A DNA stretch of 64,000 nucleotides. Source: Candidatus Heimdallarchaeota archaeon (GTDB lineage Archaea; Asgardarchaeota; Heimdallarchaeia; Heimdallarchaeales; Heimdallarchaeaceae). A model generated the notes under the pieces. The model was not told the DNA's origin, made no database searches, and saw only the letters and a list, made by a program, of their open reading frames with translations. The stretch is from contig JAEOTK010000196.1 of NCBI GenBank assembly GCA_016839875.1, forward strand, positions 1 through 64,000. Reading direction: 5' to 3'. Position numbers and translations under genes: made by a program. This document shows positions 25,461 through 34,473 of this stretch, in pieces (the stretch's first letter is position 1; each line of letters begins with the position of its first letter).

Positions 25461-26486
25461 ATGTTTGAAGAATTCTTACTGATGTTAAGGAGGAGAAATA
25501 ATACGTCTGGACGAATAACTAAATCAATAGCGGAACATGCTCCATCAATATATGGTTTCTTCTTGGGGAACAAAGAAGGCCTAATACTAAAGGAGTACAT
25601 ATTTAATCCAGAGTATTGTCATAAAGACATCTTATCAAATATAGTGAATGCTATTTGTTCTTTTGCAGAGGATTCCAAGATTTCAGATCAAGGAATGATA
25701 GAACTCTCAAAGTCTAAAATTTCCTTTGTAAAGATTCAGGACATAACTTATGTTCTGATTCATGGTTTACCAGACAAAAAGATTGCAGATTCCATAATTG
25801 AGCAGATATCAGAAGTTTTTGAGAAAAGATCAAGAGCTAAATTCCATAGTGAAGATCCAGTTCAAGTTTTTGCTGGTGCTTCAGCTGTATTTAATTCTAC
25901 AGTAGGTGAATTATTCTCATCTGTTATAGAACATATGCATAAGAGTAAAGAAAAAGAATCTATTGGTTTCGATTTAGAACTTGTCAATGTTCCTTTGGAT
26001 TTCGATGAACAAATTATATTACCAAATGAGATTGTTAAACCAAAGGAAAAGCTAGAGCCTTCTGAGCAGAAAGCAAAGAAAACAACTGGGGAGGATATTT
26101 CAACAGAAGAAAAACTAAGCTCTATAACCTTCAATATCTTGAACTCCTTACCTGGAATAGAACATCTAGTCTTTGTAGAACATGACAAAGAACAATCTAA
26201 TCTATTCTTCCAAAATGGAAATAAGAGTGATAATCTTGTTGATAAAACACTCAAAATTTGTGAAAAGTATCTTGATAATATTCTTGAGTTAATGGAGGAT
26301 GAAAGTGTTGAGAATGCAATTGAAGTTACAGAAAAATACCAAATAATCTTTGTACCCCTAAACGAAAAGAATTTCATGTATGCAATAGCAACAAAATCAG
26401 TTGATCCGGTTTTACTTAATCCTGTATTTGAAAGAATTTCTAAAAGGATAAAAGACGCAGTTCTTGAATTCAAAAATGAGCTTTAG
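25461..26486 (+). CDS. Longin/roadblock-like two-domain protein, unrecognised
   Basis: The 341 residues contain two similar alpha-beta modules separated by an acidic/Lys-rich linker (about 195-225). The first (about 25-125) reads SIYGFFLGNKEGLILKEYIF, then a helix, then SFVKIQDITYVLIHGLPD and a long helix, which is the beta-beta-alpha-beta-beta-beta-alpha order of a longin or roadblock fold. The second (about 226-338) repeats this: HLVFVEHDKEQSNLFFQ, a helix, YQIIFVPLNEKNFMYAIAT and a final helix. The fold assignment is from pattern only. Such folds bind small GTPases in Asgard archaea. It starts at ATG 25461 without a clear Shine-Dalgarno, with TATA-like sequence close upstream. Confidence 0.6.
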   Translation: MFEEFLLMLRRRNNTSGRITKSIAEHAPSIYGFFLGNKEGLILKEYIFNPEYCHKDILSNIVNAICSFAEDSKISDQGMIELSKSKISFVKIQDITYVLIHGLPDKKIADSIIEQISEVFEKRSRAKFHSEDPVQVFAGASAVFNSTVGELFSSVIEHMHKSKEKESIGFDLELVNVPLDFDEQIILPNEIVKPKEKLEPSEQKAKKTTGEDISTEEKLSSITFNILNSLPGIEHLVFVEHDKEQSNLFFQNGNKSDNLVDKTLKICEKYLDNILELMEDESVENAIEVTEKYQIIFVPLNEKNFMYAIATKSVDPVLLNPVFERISKRIKDAVLEFKNEL

Positions 26487-26497
26487 CTATCAAAGAC

Positions 26498-27562
26498 TCA
26501 TATGTTTATTTGAATATCATTCACGCTGATTTTCTCGTATAATATACTCCCCTTCCATTCTTCTTTACAAGAACATCTAAAATCTTCTTCAAAAGCTTGA
26601 ATGTCTTGAGATAGTGTGAAATTCTTAATTTGGTTTAGTAGTTCTTTATCACATTCTCCACAGTTATGAGCTCCTCTTATATTTCCTCCAGCAACAACAT
26701 CACAGATTATTCTGAGCTTTGGGAATTTGGTTCTGATTTCTTTACATATATGAACAATCGACCACAACCAAGGAGGACGATATTGGTTTTTTTCAAATAA
26801 CATGGAAAGGAATGTTCCCCGATGAATACTAACTGCATTTATGGAGATTGTGTCAACTCCAAGTTTCTCGATTTTTGAAACGCTCTGAAATATATCTAGA
26901 ATTGAATCATATTCGGTTACAAAAGGTGGTTTGAAGAGGAGATAAGCTTTAACTTTAGCATTTGCTTCTTGAATTATATTGACAGCTTTCTCAAAATCCT
27001 CCCAGAAAAATCCTTTATTGATCGAATTCTTCAAAATCTGATTATTAGAACTCTCTAGACCTATTGCAATTTCTATTTTTTTGATATCGATAATACTTCC
27101 AATATTATCAAGTATTTTTTTAGTCACATATTCTGGTCTTGATTCTAGAACAATTTCCTTGATTTGTGGATATTTCTGCAATTCTTCTAAAATTGATTTC
27201 TGAGTATCCGGTGGCACCTCATTAATATCTAGAAAGCTACCACTTGTAAAAATCTTAACTGAATATTGTTCCTCATGTGATATCTTGTCATTTAGTACCT
27301 TACTAAATGATGATATTATCATATCTAGATCTGGGTGTTGAGGATTATCATAGAGATATCCACATACTGAACATCCCCCGCTTCCAGATAATGCCCATGA
27401 ACATCCCCTAGTTGGTAAAATGAAAACCAGAGCTTTACCTATGCCAGTTCTAATACGATGCTCTTCCTCCCAATGTATAATCTTCCTGGTATGCTCTCGA
27501 GAAGGTAACATGTTTTCTCTAATTTGCTTTATATCTTTAGCAAAGGATTTGTTAATTTTCAT
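26498..27562 (-). CDS. raSEA: Archaeosine synthase radical SAM subunit RaSEA
   Basis: The 354-residue protein has the unusual radical SAM motif C-x9-C-x2-C (GCSWALSGSGGCSVCGY, Cys54, 64, 67) of the TIGR01210/RaSEA family. It also has GLESSNNQILKNSINKGF near residue 170 and a C-terminal Cys cluster (CGEC and CSC). RaSEA works with ArcS to convert preQ0-derived lysine adduct at tRNA position 15 to archaeosine. The gene overlaps the end of arcS by 4 nt and is its operon partner, which strongly supports the call. Confidence 0.9.
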   Translation of the reverse strand: MKINKSFAKDIKQIRENMLPSREHTRKIIHWEEEHRIRTGIGKALVFILPTRGCSWALSGSGGCSVCGYLYDNPQHPDLDMIISSFSKVLNDKISHEEQYSVKIFTSGSFLDINEVPPDTQKSILEELQKYPQIKEIVLESRPEYVTKKILDNIGSIIDIKKIEIAIGLESSNNQILKNSINKGFFWEDFEKAVNIIQEANAKVKAYLLFKPPFVTEYDSILDIFQSVSKIEKLGVDTISINAVSIHRGTFLSMLFEKNQYRPPWLWSIVHICKEIRTKFPKLRIICDVVAGGNIRGAHNCGECDKELLNQIKNFTLSQDIQAFEEDFRCSCKEEWKGSILYEKISVNDIQINI

Positions 27563-29460
27563 TTTTTCACCTTCAGTTTTTTCTTGATTTCAGCTACTAT
27601 ACCAGAGGTCATTTTATTCATGTCTTTTCCAGAAACAATAGCTCGAGCTGTAGCAACCACCTTGTCTTCAAAAACCACGAATATATCATCATTGGGGAGA
27701 ATTTGTTCATCAGCAGATATGCAACCTGGTGCAAAGATGTTGCTACCTTTAACTTGATCGGTTCCAAATTCAAGTATGTTGTTTGAAATTGAAGAAATAC
27801 TGTCAGCTGTCTTAGGATAAAGTGAAATGTATCCGGTCTTTGAATTTAAAGATCCAATTTGCTCTTTTTCTCTAAAAATCTGCAAATCTCTGGGATACTT
27901 GCCTTTTACTTTTATGGAACCAGAGAAAAGAATATCTCCTGTTCCAAGACCATATTGGAAATTTGCTACTGATTTCAATCGTTTAACAACAGCTGAAGGT
28001 GCATGTGTTTGTGGAGAAAATTTATTTGAAAATAATTCTTGGAGGGTTTGAGATAATACTGATAATGAATTTTGACTAGTTGGAGATGAATCTAATGAAG
28101 TATTAATAATCTCAAAGGAATGCTTGTTTTTGATATTGCGTACAATATCATCATATCCTTCTCCTTGCGTGTGATTAATGACAACAGACTCCTTATCGTA
28201 ATGAGTTAATACTTCATTGAGAAGCGTTGATGTTAGATTTATTTCTTTAGAAGACCATTGTCCTGCAACAGGAATATCATAATATCTTGCAGGAAATAGA
28301 TTTTCTAATTCTCTAGGAACAACTGAAAGAGGAGAAGTTATAATTAATTCTGATAAAATTGAGAAAATTCCTTTTCCTCCTTTCTTTATCGCTCCTCTAT
28401 AAAGCATATGAGAACGAGAAAAAGAATATGGTTTTTTAGCAGAGCAAGGTAGTAGAAGTATAATTCTTGCAGATGAATCAGGTACATATCTATCATTTAC
28501 ACGATTTCTAAACTCACTTACAACTGGTCGATTTAATGATTCTTCACCTATGCATATCATTGGAGATGATGAAATAATAGGTGACCTAGATCGAAAACTT
28601 GTGGAATATATATTATCATAATTACGAAGAGATGCAGAGAAAGAGACTTTATTGTGAACATCCTTTTCGACTAGAGTTCGGAGTGTTTTCTCTTCAAGAG
28701 AGTATCGAACTCGGGATAGGGAGTTCTTGAGTATTAGTTCGTTATGTTTGAAAAGATTTGGAGGAGTTTCAGAACAATGTGGACAGAAACACTTGGGATG
28801 TTTTTGAGTGGAATATACTCTGTCATTTGATAAGAAATACCCTTTTCTTGATGTGAAATATGCTAATGAATTATCGAAGAAATCTATGCCAGAATAAACC
28901 AGAAAAGAGTGCAAACTAGGAGAAACTGGACCTGGTAAATAAAGTGCAATATCTGGAGAAATTTTTTCTCTGAGAGAAACCAGAGTTTTGCTCAATTTTC
29001 TTTGATTGTTAAAAAATGATGATAAACCTACTACTGCGTAAAGAGAACATTCTGTTTCTTTTATTTGATCAATCATTTGAGAGTCTATCATAGAAATTGG
29101 TAAAGTGAATATTTGGTTGTGTAATTCGGATAATGAAAGGAAGCTATTAACATACTCTGAATAGTCTTCTGAAGAAAGCGTTTCTGGAACAAAATAAGGA
29201 TAAAATGGCTGAATCGAAATAACAGCTGTATTGGATAATGCTCTCTCTGCTTTCTTTTCAGGTAAAATCCATGATAGTTGTAATGGGAATTCGACTAGAT
29301 TATCGAAAGTTGGAATTGAGATATTGAAGTAAGCTGAATAGCCTTCTTCTTGTTCTGGTTTTTTTAATGAAATAAGACCTGGTGAAAGAGGTACATGGGT
29401 TCTAGTTTCGGCTAGAATTCGAGCCAAGCCTAATTGGGATAGGGGTTGAAAGAAACGCAA
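27559..29460 (-). CDS. arcS: Archaeosine synthase subunit ArcS
   Basis: The 633-residue protein has a Tgt-like N-terminal domain (residues ~1-250, with a CFCPHC cysteine motif), the ArcS core motif PCSAKKPYSFSRSH near residue 345, and a C-terminal PUA domain (SDQVKGSNIFAPGCI-type segment through DDIFVVFEDKVVATARAI). ArcS adds lysine to preQ0 in position 15 of tRNA. Translation begins at TTG 29460, directly preceded by GGTGAGATA, so the TTG start is well supported. The raSEA gene follows with a 4-nt overlap. Confidence 0.92.
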   Translation of the reverse strand: MRFFQPLSQLGLARILAETRTHVPLSPGLISLKKPEQEEGYSAYFNISIPTFDNLVEFPLQLSWILPEKKAERALSNTAVISIQPFYPYFVPETLSSEDYSEYVNSFLSLSELHNQIFTLPISMIDSQMIDQIKETECSLYAVVGLSSFFNNQRKLSKTLVSLREKISPDIALYLPGPVSPSLHSFLVYSGIDFFDNSLAYFTSRKGYFLSNDRVYSTQKHPKCFCPHCSETPPNLFKHNELILKNSLSRVRYSLEEKTLRTLVEKDVHNKVSFSASLRNYDNIYSTSFRSRSPIISSSPMICIGEESLNRPVVSEFRNRVNDRYVPDSSARIILLLPCSAKKPYSFSRSHMLYRGAIKKGGKGIFSILSELIITSPLSVVPRELENLFPARYYDIPVAGQWSSKEINLTSTLLNEVLTHYDKESVVINHTQGEGYDDIVRNIKNKHSFEIINTSLDSSPTSQNSLSVLSQTLQELFSNKFSPQTHAPSAVVKRLKSVANFQYGLGTGDILFSGSIKVKGKYPRDLQIFREKEQIGSLNSKTGYISLYPKTADSISSISNNILEFGTDQVKGSNIFAPGCISADEQILPNDDIFVVFEDKVVATARAIVSGKDMNKMTSGIVAEIKKKLKVKK

Positions 29461-29601
29461 TATCTCACCAAGTTGTTTGTATGCAAGAAAGAAAAGGGAA
29501 TTACAATAAAAAGAATATGTTTCCTTAGAAATTGCAATATAACTCTTTTGAGAATGAATCCAGTAAAACTAAAATAGAAACAATTGTGACAATTGTATTG
29601 T

Positions 29602-30750
29602 ATGATTGATTATATGTTGAAGGAAATTCAAGAACAACCTCAATATCTCAAAAATCTTCTTTCAAATAAAGACACAATACATGAGAAGATAAGTAATCTC
29701 CAGGACAAATTCGATATTAAAAGAATAATACTCACAGGTTGTGGGGATTCTCTTTGTGCTGCATTGACAAATGAGTATGCTTTTTCTGAAGCTGGGTTTT
29801 CAACGTTTGCATTTCCTCCTATGGAACTTTCAAGATATCGATACAAATTGAAAAACTTGCTGAATGATAAAACATTGTTAATTCCTATTTCTGTAAGTGG
29901 TCGAACTCCTAGGGTTGTTGAGAGCATTAATGCAGCGATTAGCAAAGGATCACCTGCATTAGCTATTACTAATAATCCTGAAAGCCCTGTTGCTCAAACA
30001 TCAAACGATTTTGTTTATTCAAAGTCCTCTGAGATTGAATCACTTAAAACTAGCTCTTATGAAAGTGATATCAGCAGCAAGTATGTTGGATATGAGCATG
30101 ATGTACCTCAAACCAAAAGCTACACTTCAGTACAAATGACATTACAAATGATTGCTATGGGTCTAGGTAGGGACTCCGAATATTCTTCCCTCAAAGAAAT
30201 ACCCAACATAGTTCAGAAGGTTATTCAAAACAATTTGATAAAGGAACTAGGAATAGAACATTCTGAAGCTTCAAGATATATCTATTCAGCTTCTGGACCA
30301 AATTATGGAAATGCTCTTTTCGCAGAATTTAAGATGTATGAGTTTTCTCTTCTAGGTTTTAGTAAAGATATCGAGGAATACTGTCATACTGCTTATTTCA
30401 TTACAGACAAAGATATACCTGTAATGTTTCTGGCACCAGAAGGAGAATCACTTCAAAGAGTATCAGAAATATCTCCTGTATTAGAAAAAACAATAGGTGC
30501 TCTCCCCATAGTATTGTCCAACGTTGAACCTCAATTCAGTTGTAAAGCTTGGATAGAAGTACCATATACAGGAAAAGAAAGCTATTCAATAATCCCTTAT
30601 GGAGTAGTTGCACCACTTTATGCTTACTGGGTAGCAAAAACAAGAGGATTGAATGTTAATACCTTTCGGGGAGGAGTGGAACAAGAGAAATATGTGGAGG
30701 GATCATATTATACTATTAGAAAAAGCATGATAAAGAAAGATTTTCAGTAA
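29602..30750 (+). CDS. SIS-domain sugar-phosphate isomerase/aminotransferase-like protein
   Basis: The protein of about 382 residues has two SIS domains in tandem. The first carries IILTGCGDSLCAA and the serine-rich LIPISVSGRTPRVVESINAA. The second follows YIYSASGPNYGNALFAEFKMYE. This is the isomerase half of glucosamine-6-phosphate synthase-like proteins without the glutaminase domain. Sugar-phosphate substrate is inferred. I prefer ATG 29602 to the earlier in-frame TTG 29593; neither has a strong ribosome site. The gene ends 13 nt before the tRNA-Lys gene, which is on the other strand. Confidence 0.8.
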   Translation: MIDYMLKEIQEQPQYLKNLLSNKDTIHEKISNLQDKFDIKRIILTGCGDSLCAALTNEYAFSEAGFSTFAFPPMELSRYRYKLKNLLNDKTLLIPISVSGRTPRVVESINAAISKGSPALAITNNPESPVAQTSNDFVYSKSSEIESLKTSSYESDISSKYVGYEHDVPQTKSYTSVQMTLQMIAMGLGRDSEYSSLKEIPNIVQKVIQNNLIKELGIEHSEASRYIYSASGPNYGNALFAEFKMYEFSLLGFSKDIEEYCHTAYFITDKDIPVMFLAPEGESLQRVSEISPVLEKTIGALPIVLSNVEPQFSCKAWIEVPYTGKESYSIIPYGVVAPLYAYWVAKTRGLNVNTFRGGVEQEKYVEGSYYTIRKSMIKKDFQ

Positions 30751-30763
30751 ATTCAAAATATGT

Positions 30764-30840
30764 TGGCGGGCTCGGTGGGATTTGAACCCACGACCCTCAG
30801 GTTAAAAGCCTGCTGCTCCGCCTAGCTGAGCTACGAGCCC
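30764..30840 (-). tRNA. tRNA-Lys (anticodon UUU)
   Basis: The minus-strand sequence folds with acceptor GGGCTCG/CGAGCCC, anticodon stem CAGGC/GCCTG region with loop CTTTTAA (anticodon TTT), and T arm GTGGG-TTCAAAT-CCCAC. The discriminator is G and CCA is encoded. No intron is present. It decodes lysine AAA (and AAG by wobble). Confidence 0.96.
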
Positions 30841-30890
30841 TTTGTTGTTAGTTAGTAAAACCTAACTCCCGTTTTCCTCTCTTCATGCTC

Positions 30891-30910
30891 TTTTAATAAA
30901 ACTTTCGTTT
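30891..30910 (-). promoter_or_regulatory. Promoter (BRE/TATA) of tRNA-Lys(UUU)
   Basis: Read on the minus strand this is AAACGAAAGTTTTATTAAAA, a BRE-like CGAAAG followed by a TATA-like TTTTATTA. It sits about 50 nt before the mature tRNA 5' end, leaving a 5' leader of roughly 20-25 nt after a start site about 25 nt from the TATA box. Exactly the same 20 nt precede the other tRNA-Lys gene. Confidence 0.7.
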
Positions 30911-30968
30911 TCCATCCTTTTATATTTGAGATCATTAATTTTGCTGTTGGATAGAGAAATCTTCATAA

Positions 30969-31544
30969 TTAAATGAAATTTATCATATGAGCTTTTGTTA
31001 GTACCATATTTCTTCTTGTTCCTGGTGCATTAACCAGATGCCAAGTTGTGTATTGTTCTTCATAAGGGTAAGTAGCTGATATACCATCTACAGGAATGAT
31101 AACAACAAGCTTTCTCATGGCAGCTCCGGTGGCAGTATAAAGTACAGCTCCATTCGCAGATGTTCCTACTATTATTACTGCTTTGATTTTATTATCTTTT
31201 AAGATATCTTCAAGTTCTGTTTCGTGGAATTTGTCAACACTGGCTTTTACTATTGTTTCTTCCCTCTTTGGCAGTATCTCCCTTCTCATATCTGCTTTGG
31301 AAGCTGCACTAGTTAAACTAAAGATAACAGGCATCCCGCTTTTTCTGGATTTTTCAATTAACATTTGAATTGCAAAAAGGGTTCTAACACATCTTGGTCT
31401 TCGATCTTCATTGCAGTTTTGATTCTGCATATCTAACACAAGCAAGGCAGTTTCTCTTGGTTTTATTGTAACTTCTTTGATTTCTGGGGGAACTGGAACT
31501 TTAACTCGTTCCCATTCTTCTATTATTGTTTGTTCTTCTTCCAT
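30969..31544 (-). CDS. Isochorismatase-fold protein lacking the catalytic cysteine
   Basis: The 191-residue protein has the cysteine-hydrolase fold: LLVLDMQNQN (Asp38), a Lys in SVDKF (Lys105), and the VGTSANGAVLYTATGAAMRKL segment. In active nicotinamidases and amidases the position equivalent to Ala133 is cysteine (TNVCV); here it is ANGAV. The protein can thus not use the usual thioester mechanism. The related PhzD isochorismatase also lacks the cysteine and works by acid/base catalysis, so isochorismatase-like chemistry remains possible. Further C-terminal phrases (GISATYPYEEQY and VNAPGTRRNMVLT) look conserved in a cysteine-less subgroup. Substrate unknown. Confidence 0.8.
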   Translation of the reverse strand: MEEEQTIIEEWERVKVPVPPEIKEVTIKPRETALLVLDMQNQNCNEDRRPRCVRTLFAIQMLIEKSRKSGMPVIFSLTSAASKADMRREILPKREETIVKASVDKFHETELEDILKDNKIKAVIIVGTSANGAVLYTATGAAMRKLVVIIPVDGISATYPYEEQYTTWHLVNAPGTRRNMVLTKAHMINFI

Positions 31545-31681
31545 AACGTCAATTATTTTCTCAAAGTATAAAATTATATCCTAATTAGAATTAACCTATT
31601 ACTGAATGATTTATGTGACCAAATGAAAAGCTTAATTATGCTTTATTATTTTTATTAGTTGTTCTAGGGTTTGTGAACACA

Positions 31682-32389
31682 ATGAATATATTTCATCTTT
31701 CAAGTCGCGAAGTAAGTCTTCTAATCTATTTAGCTCAGAATCGAGCTATCGAAAAAGAGATTGAAATTACTACTACGAAACTTGCAGAAGTATTTTCTAT
31801 TTCCCAGCAAACTGCATCACGCTGTCTAATTAAATTACAAGAAATGCAGATTATTACTTGGAAATCATCACCGAAAGGATCTTTAGTTCAATTAACTCCA
31901 GCAGGTGTATCTATTCTACATAAATTCAGATTTGAAATTGAAAGAGCTCTTCATCCTGATTTGACTTCAATCACTCTACGTGGAACTGTTTTTTCAGGAT
32001 TAGGTGAAGGAAGATATTATATCTCACGTCCCCTATATATGAAATCTTTTCAATCAAACTTGGGATATAAGCCCTATCATGGGACTCTAAATCTGAGGAT
32101 TCACCCAAATGATTCTGATAGATTGGATCTAATAAGAGGTTCTTGGCCAGTAATCATTCCAGGTTTTGAAGAAGAAGGAAGAAGATTTGGAGACGTTCTA
32201 TGTTATCCTCTTTCTATTCCTGAAATTGATGCCAAAATTGCTGGCATAATTCCTCGAAGAACTCACTATGGCACAAATATCCTTGAGCTAATCAGCGATG
32301 TTTGTTTACGTGATGTTCTAGAGCTCAAAGATAACGATGAAGTAACTGTAGTTTTTTCATTCGATCAAAAAACAGGATCTGATGAATAA
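31682..32389 (+). CDS. ribK: CTP-dependent riboflavin kinase RibK with N-terminal winged helix
   Basis: The product of about 235 residues has an N-terminal winged helix (about 5-85: LAEVFSISQQTASRCLIKLQEM). The archaeal RibK domain follows: LRGTVFSGLGEGRYYISRPLY, YHGTLNLRI and the RRTHYGTNILELIS end. RibK phosphorylates riboflavin to FMN using CTP; HTH-RibK fusions are known in archaea and can regulate flavin genes. I chose ATG 31682 because GTGA lies five nt upstream, rather than GTG 31673. The stop codon overlaps the ribL start by one nucleotide. Confidence 0.92.
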   Translation: MNIFHLSSREVSLLIYLAQNRAIEKEIEITTTKLAEVFSISQQTASRCLIKLQEMQIITWKSSPKGSLVQLTPAGVSILHKFRFEIERALHPDLTSITLRGTVFSGLGEGRYYISRPLYMKSFQSNLGYKPYHGTLNLRIHPNDSDRLDLIRGSWPVIIPGFEEEGRRFGDVLCYPLSIPEIDAKIAGIIPRRTHYGTNILELISDVCLRDVLELKDNDEVTVVFSFDQKTGSDE

Positions 32390-33024
32390 TGAAGGGAACA
32401 TTAGAACATCTCTTACTCAAGAAAATCTATGTTAACTCTATAGAAGGTATTTCCTCTACTCTCGCCATATTAACAAGGCAATTAGGTTTGATTCAAGAAA
32501 TACTAGAACCTATAATGGAATCACTAATTGAGAAAGAGTCGTTGATAAAAGAAGGCGAGGATTGTTGTGTTCTAACTCCTTTAGGACGAAAGCAACTAAC
32601 TGTTGTAATGACAGGAGGTACTTTTGATTTACTACACACAGGGCATGTATCTACTTTACAACAATCGAAACTTCTTGGTGATGTGCTTGTTGTAGTTATA
32701 GCAACAGATGAAATAGTTCAAAATTTCAAAAACCATCCCCCTACAAATAAACAAGATGAAAGAGCTCAATTAGTCAAGAATATTCGAGATGTTGATGTAG
32801 CATTCGTGGGAGATGAAACTGATTTCATGAAAACAGTTGATCTAGTTAATCCAGATATCATAACTTTGGGGTATGATCAAAGACATAATGAGAAGAAATT
32901 GTTTCAACAGCTTTCTTCTAGAGGTCATAAAGATATTAAGATCGTGAGATTGAAGAAATATATTCCAGGAAAATCTACCTCAAAAATTGTCCAAGATATA
33001 ATAAAACATAGTTATCGAGATTGA
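32389..33024 (+). CDS. ribL: FAD synthase RibL fused to an N-terminal winged helix-like domain
   Basis: The nucleotidyltransferase domain begins at residue 71: VVMTGGTFDLLHTGHVSTL with GTFD 77-80 and HTGH 83-86, and ends with the ISST-like KSTSKIV. RibL transfers AMP from ATP to FMN. The first 70 residues are an extra helical domain ending in EDCCVLTPLGRKQLT, which looks like a winged helix; standard archaeal RibL starts directly at the nucleotidyltransferase fold. It is translationally coupled to ribK (1-nt overlap), so FMN and FAD synthesis are made from one message. Confidence 0.9.
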   Translation: MKGTLEHLLLKKIYVNSIEGISSTLAILTRQLGLIQEILEPIMESLIEKESLIKEGEDCCVLTPLGRKQLTVVMTGGTFDLLHTGHVSTLQQSKLLGDVLVVVIATDEIVQNFKNHPPTNKQDERAQLVKNIRDVDVAFVGDETDFMKTVDLVNPDIITLGYDQRHNEKKLFQQLSSRGHKDIKIVRLKKYIPGKSTSKIVQDIIKHSYRD

Positions 33025-33084
33025 AGTTTTGATTTCTTTCAATTGGAAACAATTTATAATGCTCTTTTCTTTTCTTTTCATAAT

Positions 33085-34473
33085 ATGTTTGTGAAGAATA
33101 GATTAGACCTACTTAATCTAGCAAGAGATGATGACGAACTGCGAATTTTGGAAATATTGTTGGACTCTATAGATTATATGATTGAATCCTCACAACCTAA
33201 CAAATTCTTATCTTCCTCAATTTCAATAACGGATGAAACGATGGAGGTTGAAGGAAAAAAATTTGAATTCTCTACGTATAAGAACTTCTATCTATTATCT
33301 TTTGGAAAAGCTTCTCAAACTATGGCAGAATGGTTTTTAGATAATTCTCCTGTGTCTTTTTCTCGTATTATTCTTGTATCACCAGAAGATTGTAGGGATA
33401 ATTTATCTTCTCAACAAACTTTATCTTTCTTTAAAGCTGGACATCCTATTCCTAATATGAAAAGTGTAGAAGCTGCAGAGAGTGTATTGTCGCTTTTCGA
33501 ATCAATGACAGAACAAGACCTTTGTATAATCCTGATTTCTGGTGGAGGTAGTTCTCTTCTGGAAGCTCCAGATTTTGGGATAACTCTTTCTCAGTATTCT
33601 GAACTCATCCTGCAGCTACTTCATTCAGGAGCCTCAATTCACGAAATTAATACAATTAGAAAACATCTTTCAAAAGTTAAAGGTGGAAAACTTGCCACTA
33701 AGACCAAAGCCAACATTGTTTCTTTGATAATTTCTGATGTTATTGCGAATGATCCTTCCTTTATTGCATCAGGACCTACAGCACCGGATGAAACTACATG
33801 GGAGGATTGTCTGAAAATAGTAGATAAATACAATATGTCTAAAACTCTTCCAATCAAATTTAGGTCTATCTTCGAGAAAGGAATCAGCAAAGAGTATCCA
33901 GATACTCCATCTGATACACAGCTCTTTTCCAATGCTTTCAATTTTGTAATCGGGGATAACAGTAAAGCACTAAAGAATCTAAAGAAGAAATTAGCTAGTG
34001 ATTATTGTTCTAATATAATAGATTACGAAGTATTTGGTGAGGCAAAAGAAAAAGGAAAAGAGCTTGCAAAAATCGCAGAAAAGAAATTGATGAATAAGAA
34101 AAAGAAATATCATTCTCCGTTATGTTTTCTTCTATTTGGTGGAGAAACAACTGTAAAAATAGAATCTAATTCAGGAGTAGGAGGAAGAAATCAAGAACTG
34201 GCTCTTTCATTTGCTTTGTCAAGTGAGAAGGATTATCCTTTGTATCTAGCTTCCATAGGAACTGATGGAATGGATGGTAATTCTAAAGCAGCGGGGGCTC
34301 TTGTAGGACCTTTTACTCTTTGTAGTAGAAAACAAAGAGATTTTGCAATTAAGGCATTAGAATCACATGACTCAAATAAGTTCTTCAAAGAATATGGTGG
34401 TGAAATAACTACAGGTCATACAGGTACAAACATAATGGATATCGGAATAATCTGCATTAAAACAAAGAATTAG
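33085..34473 (+). CDS. Glycerate 2-kinase (MOFRL family)
   Basis: The protein of about 462 residues has the DUF4147/MOFRL glycerate kinase signatures. These are FYLLSFGKASQTMAEW near the N-terminus, the ISGGGSSLLEAP loop, INTIRKHLSKVKGGKLA, ISDVIANDPSFIASGPTAPD, and the C-terminal GGETTVKIESNSGVGGRNQELALSFA and IGTDGMDGNS. It phosphorylates glycerate to 2-phosphoglycerate. The frame is open to TTG 33043, but ATG 33085 gives the usual family N-terminus and I prefer it. It lies 60 nt after ribL on the same strand. Confidence 0.88.
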   Translation: MFVKNRLDLLNLARDDDELRILEILLDSIDYMIESSQPNKFLSSSISITDETMEVEGKKFEFSTYKNFYLLSFGKASQTMAEWFLDNSPVSFSRIILVSPEDCRDNLSSQQTLSFFKAGHPIPNMKSVEAAESVLSLFESMTEQDLCIILISGGGSSLLEAPDFGITLSQYSELILQLLHSGASIHEINTIRKHLSKVKGGKLATKTKANIVSLIISDVIANDPSFIASGPTAPDETTWEDCLKIVDKYNMSKTLPIKFRSIFEKGISKEYPDTPSDTQLFSNAFNFVIGDNSKALKNLKKKLASDYCSNIIDYEVFGEAKEKGKELAKIAEKKLMNKKKKYHSPLCFLLFGGETTVKIESNSGVGGRNQELALSFALSSEKDYPLYLASIGTDGMDGNSKAAGALVGPFTLCSRKQRDFAIKALESHDSNKFFKEYGGEITTGHTGTNIMDIGIICIKTKN

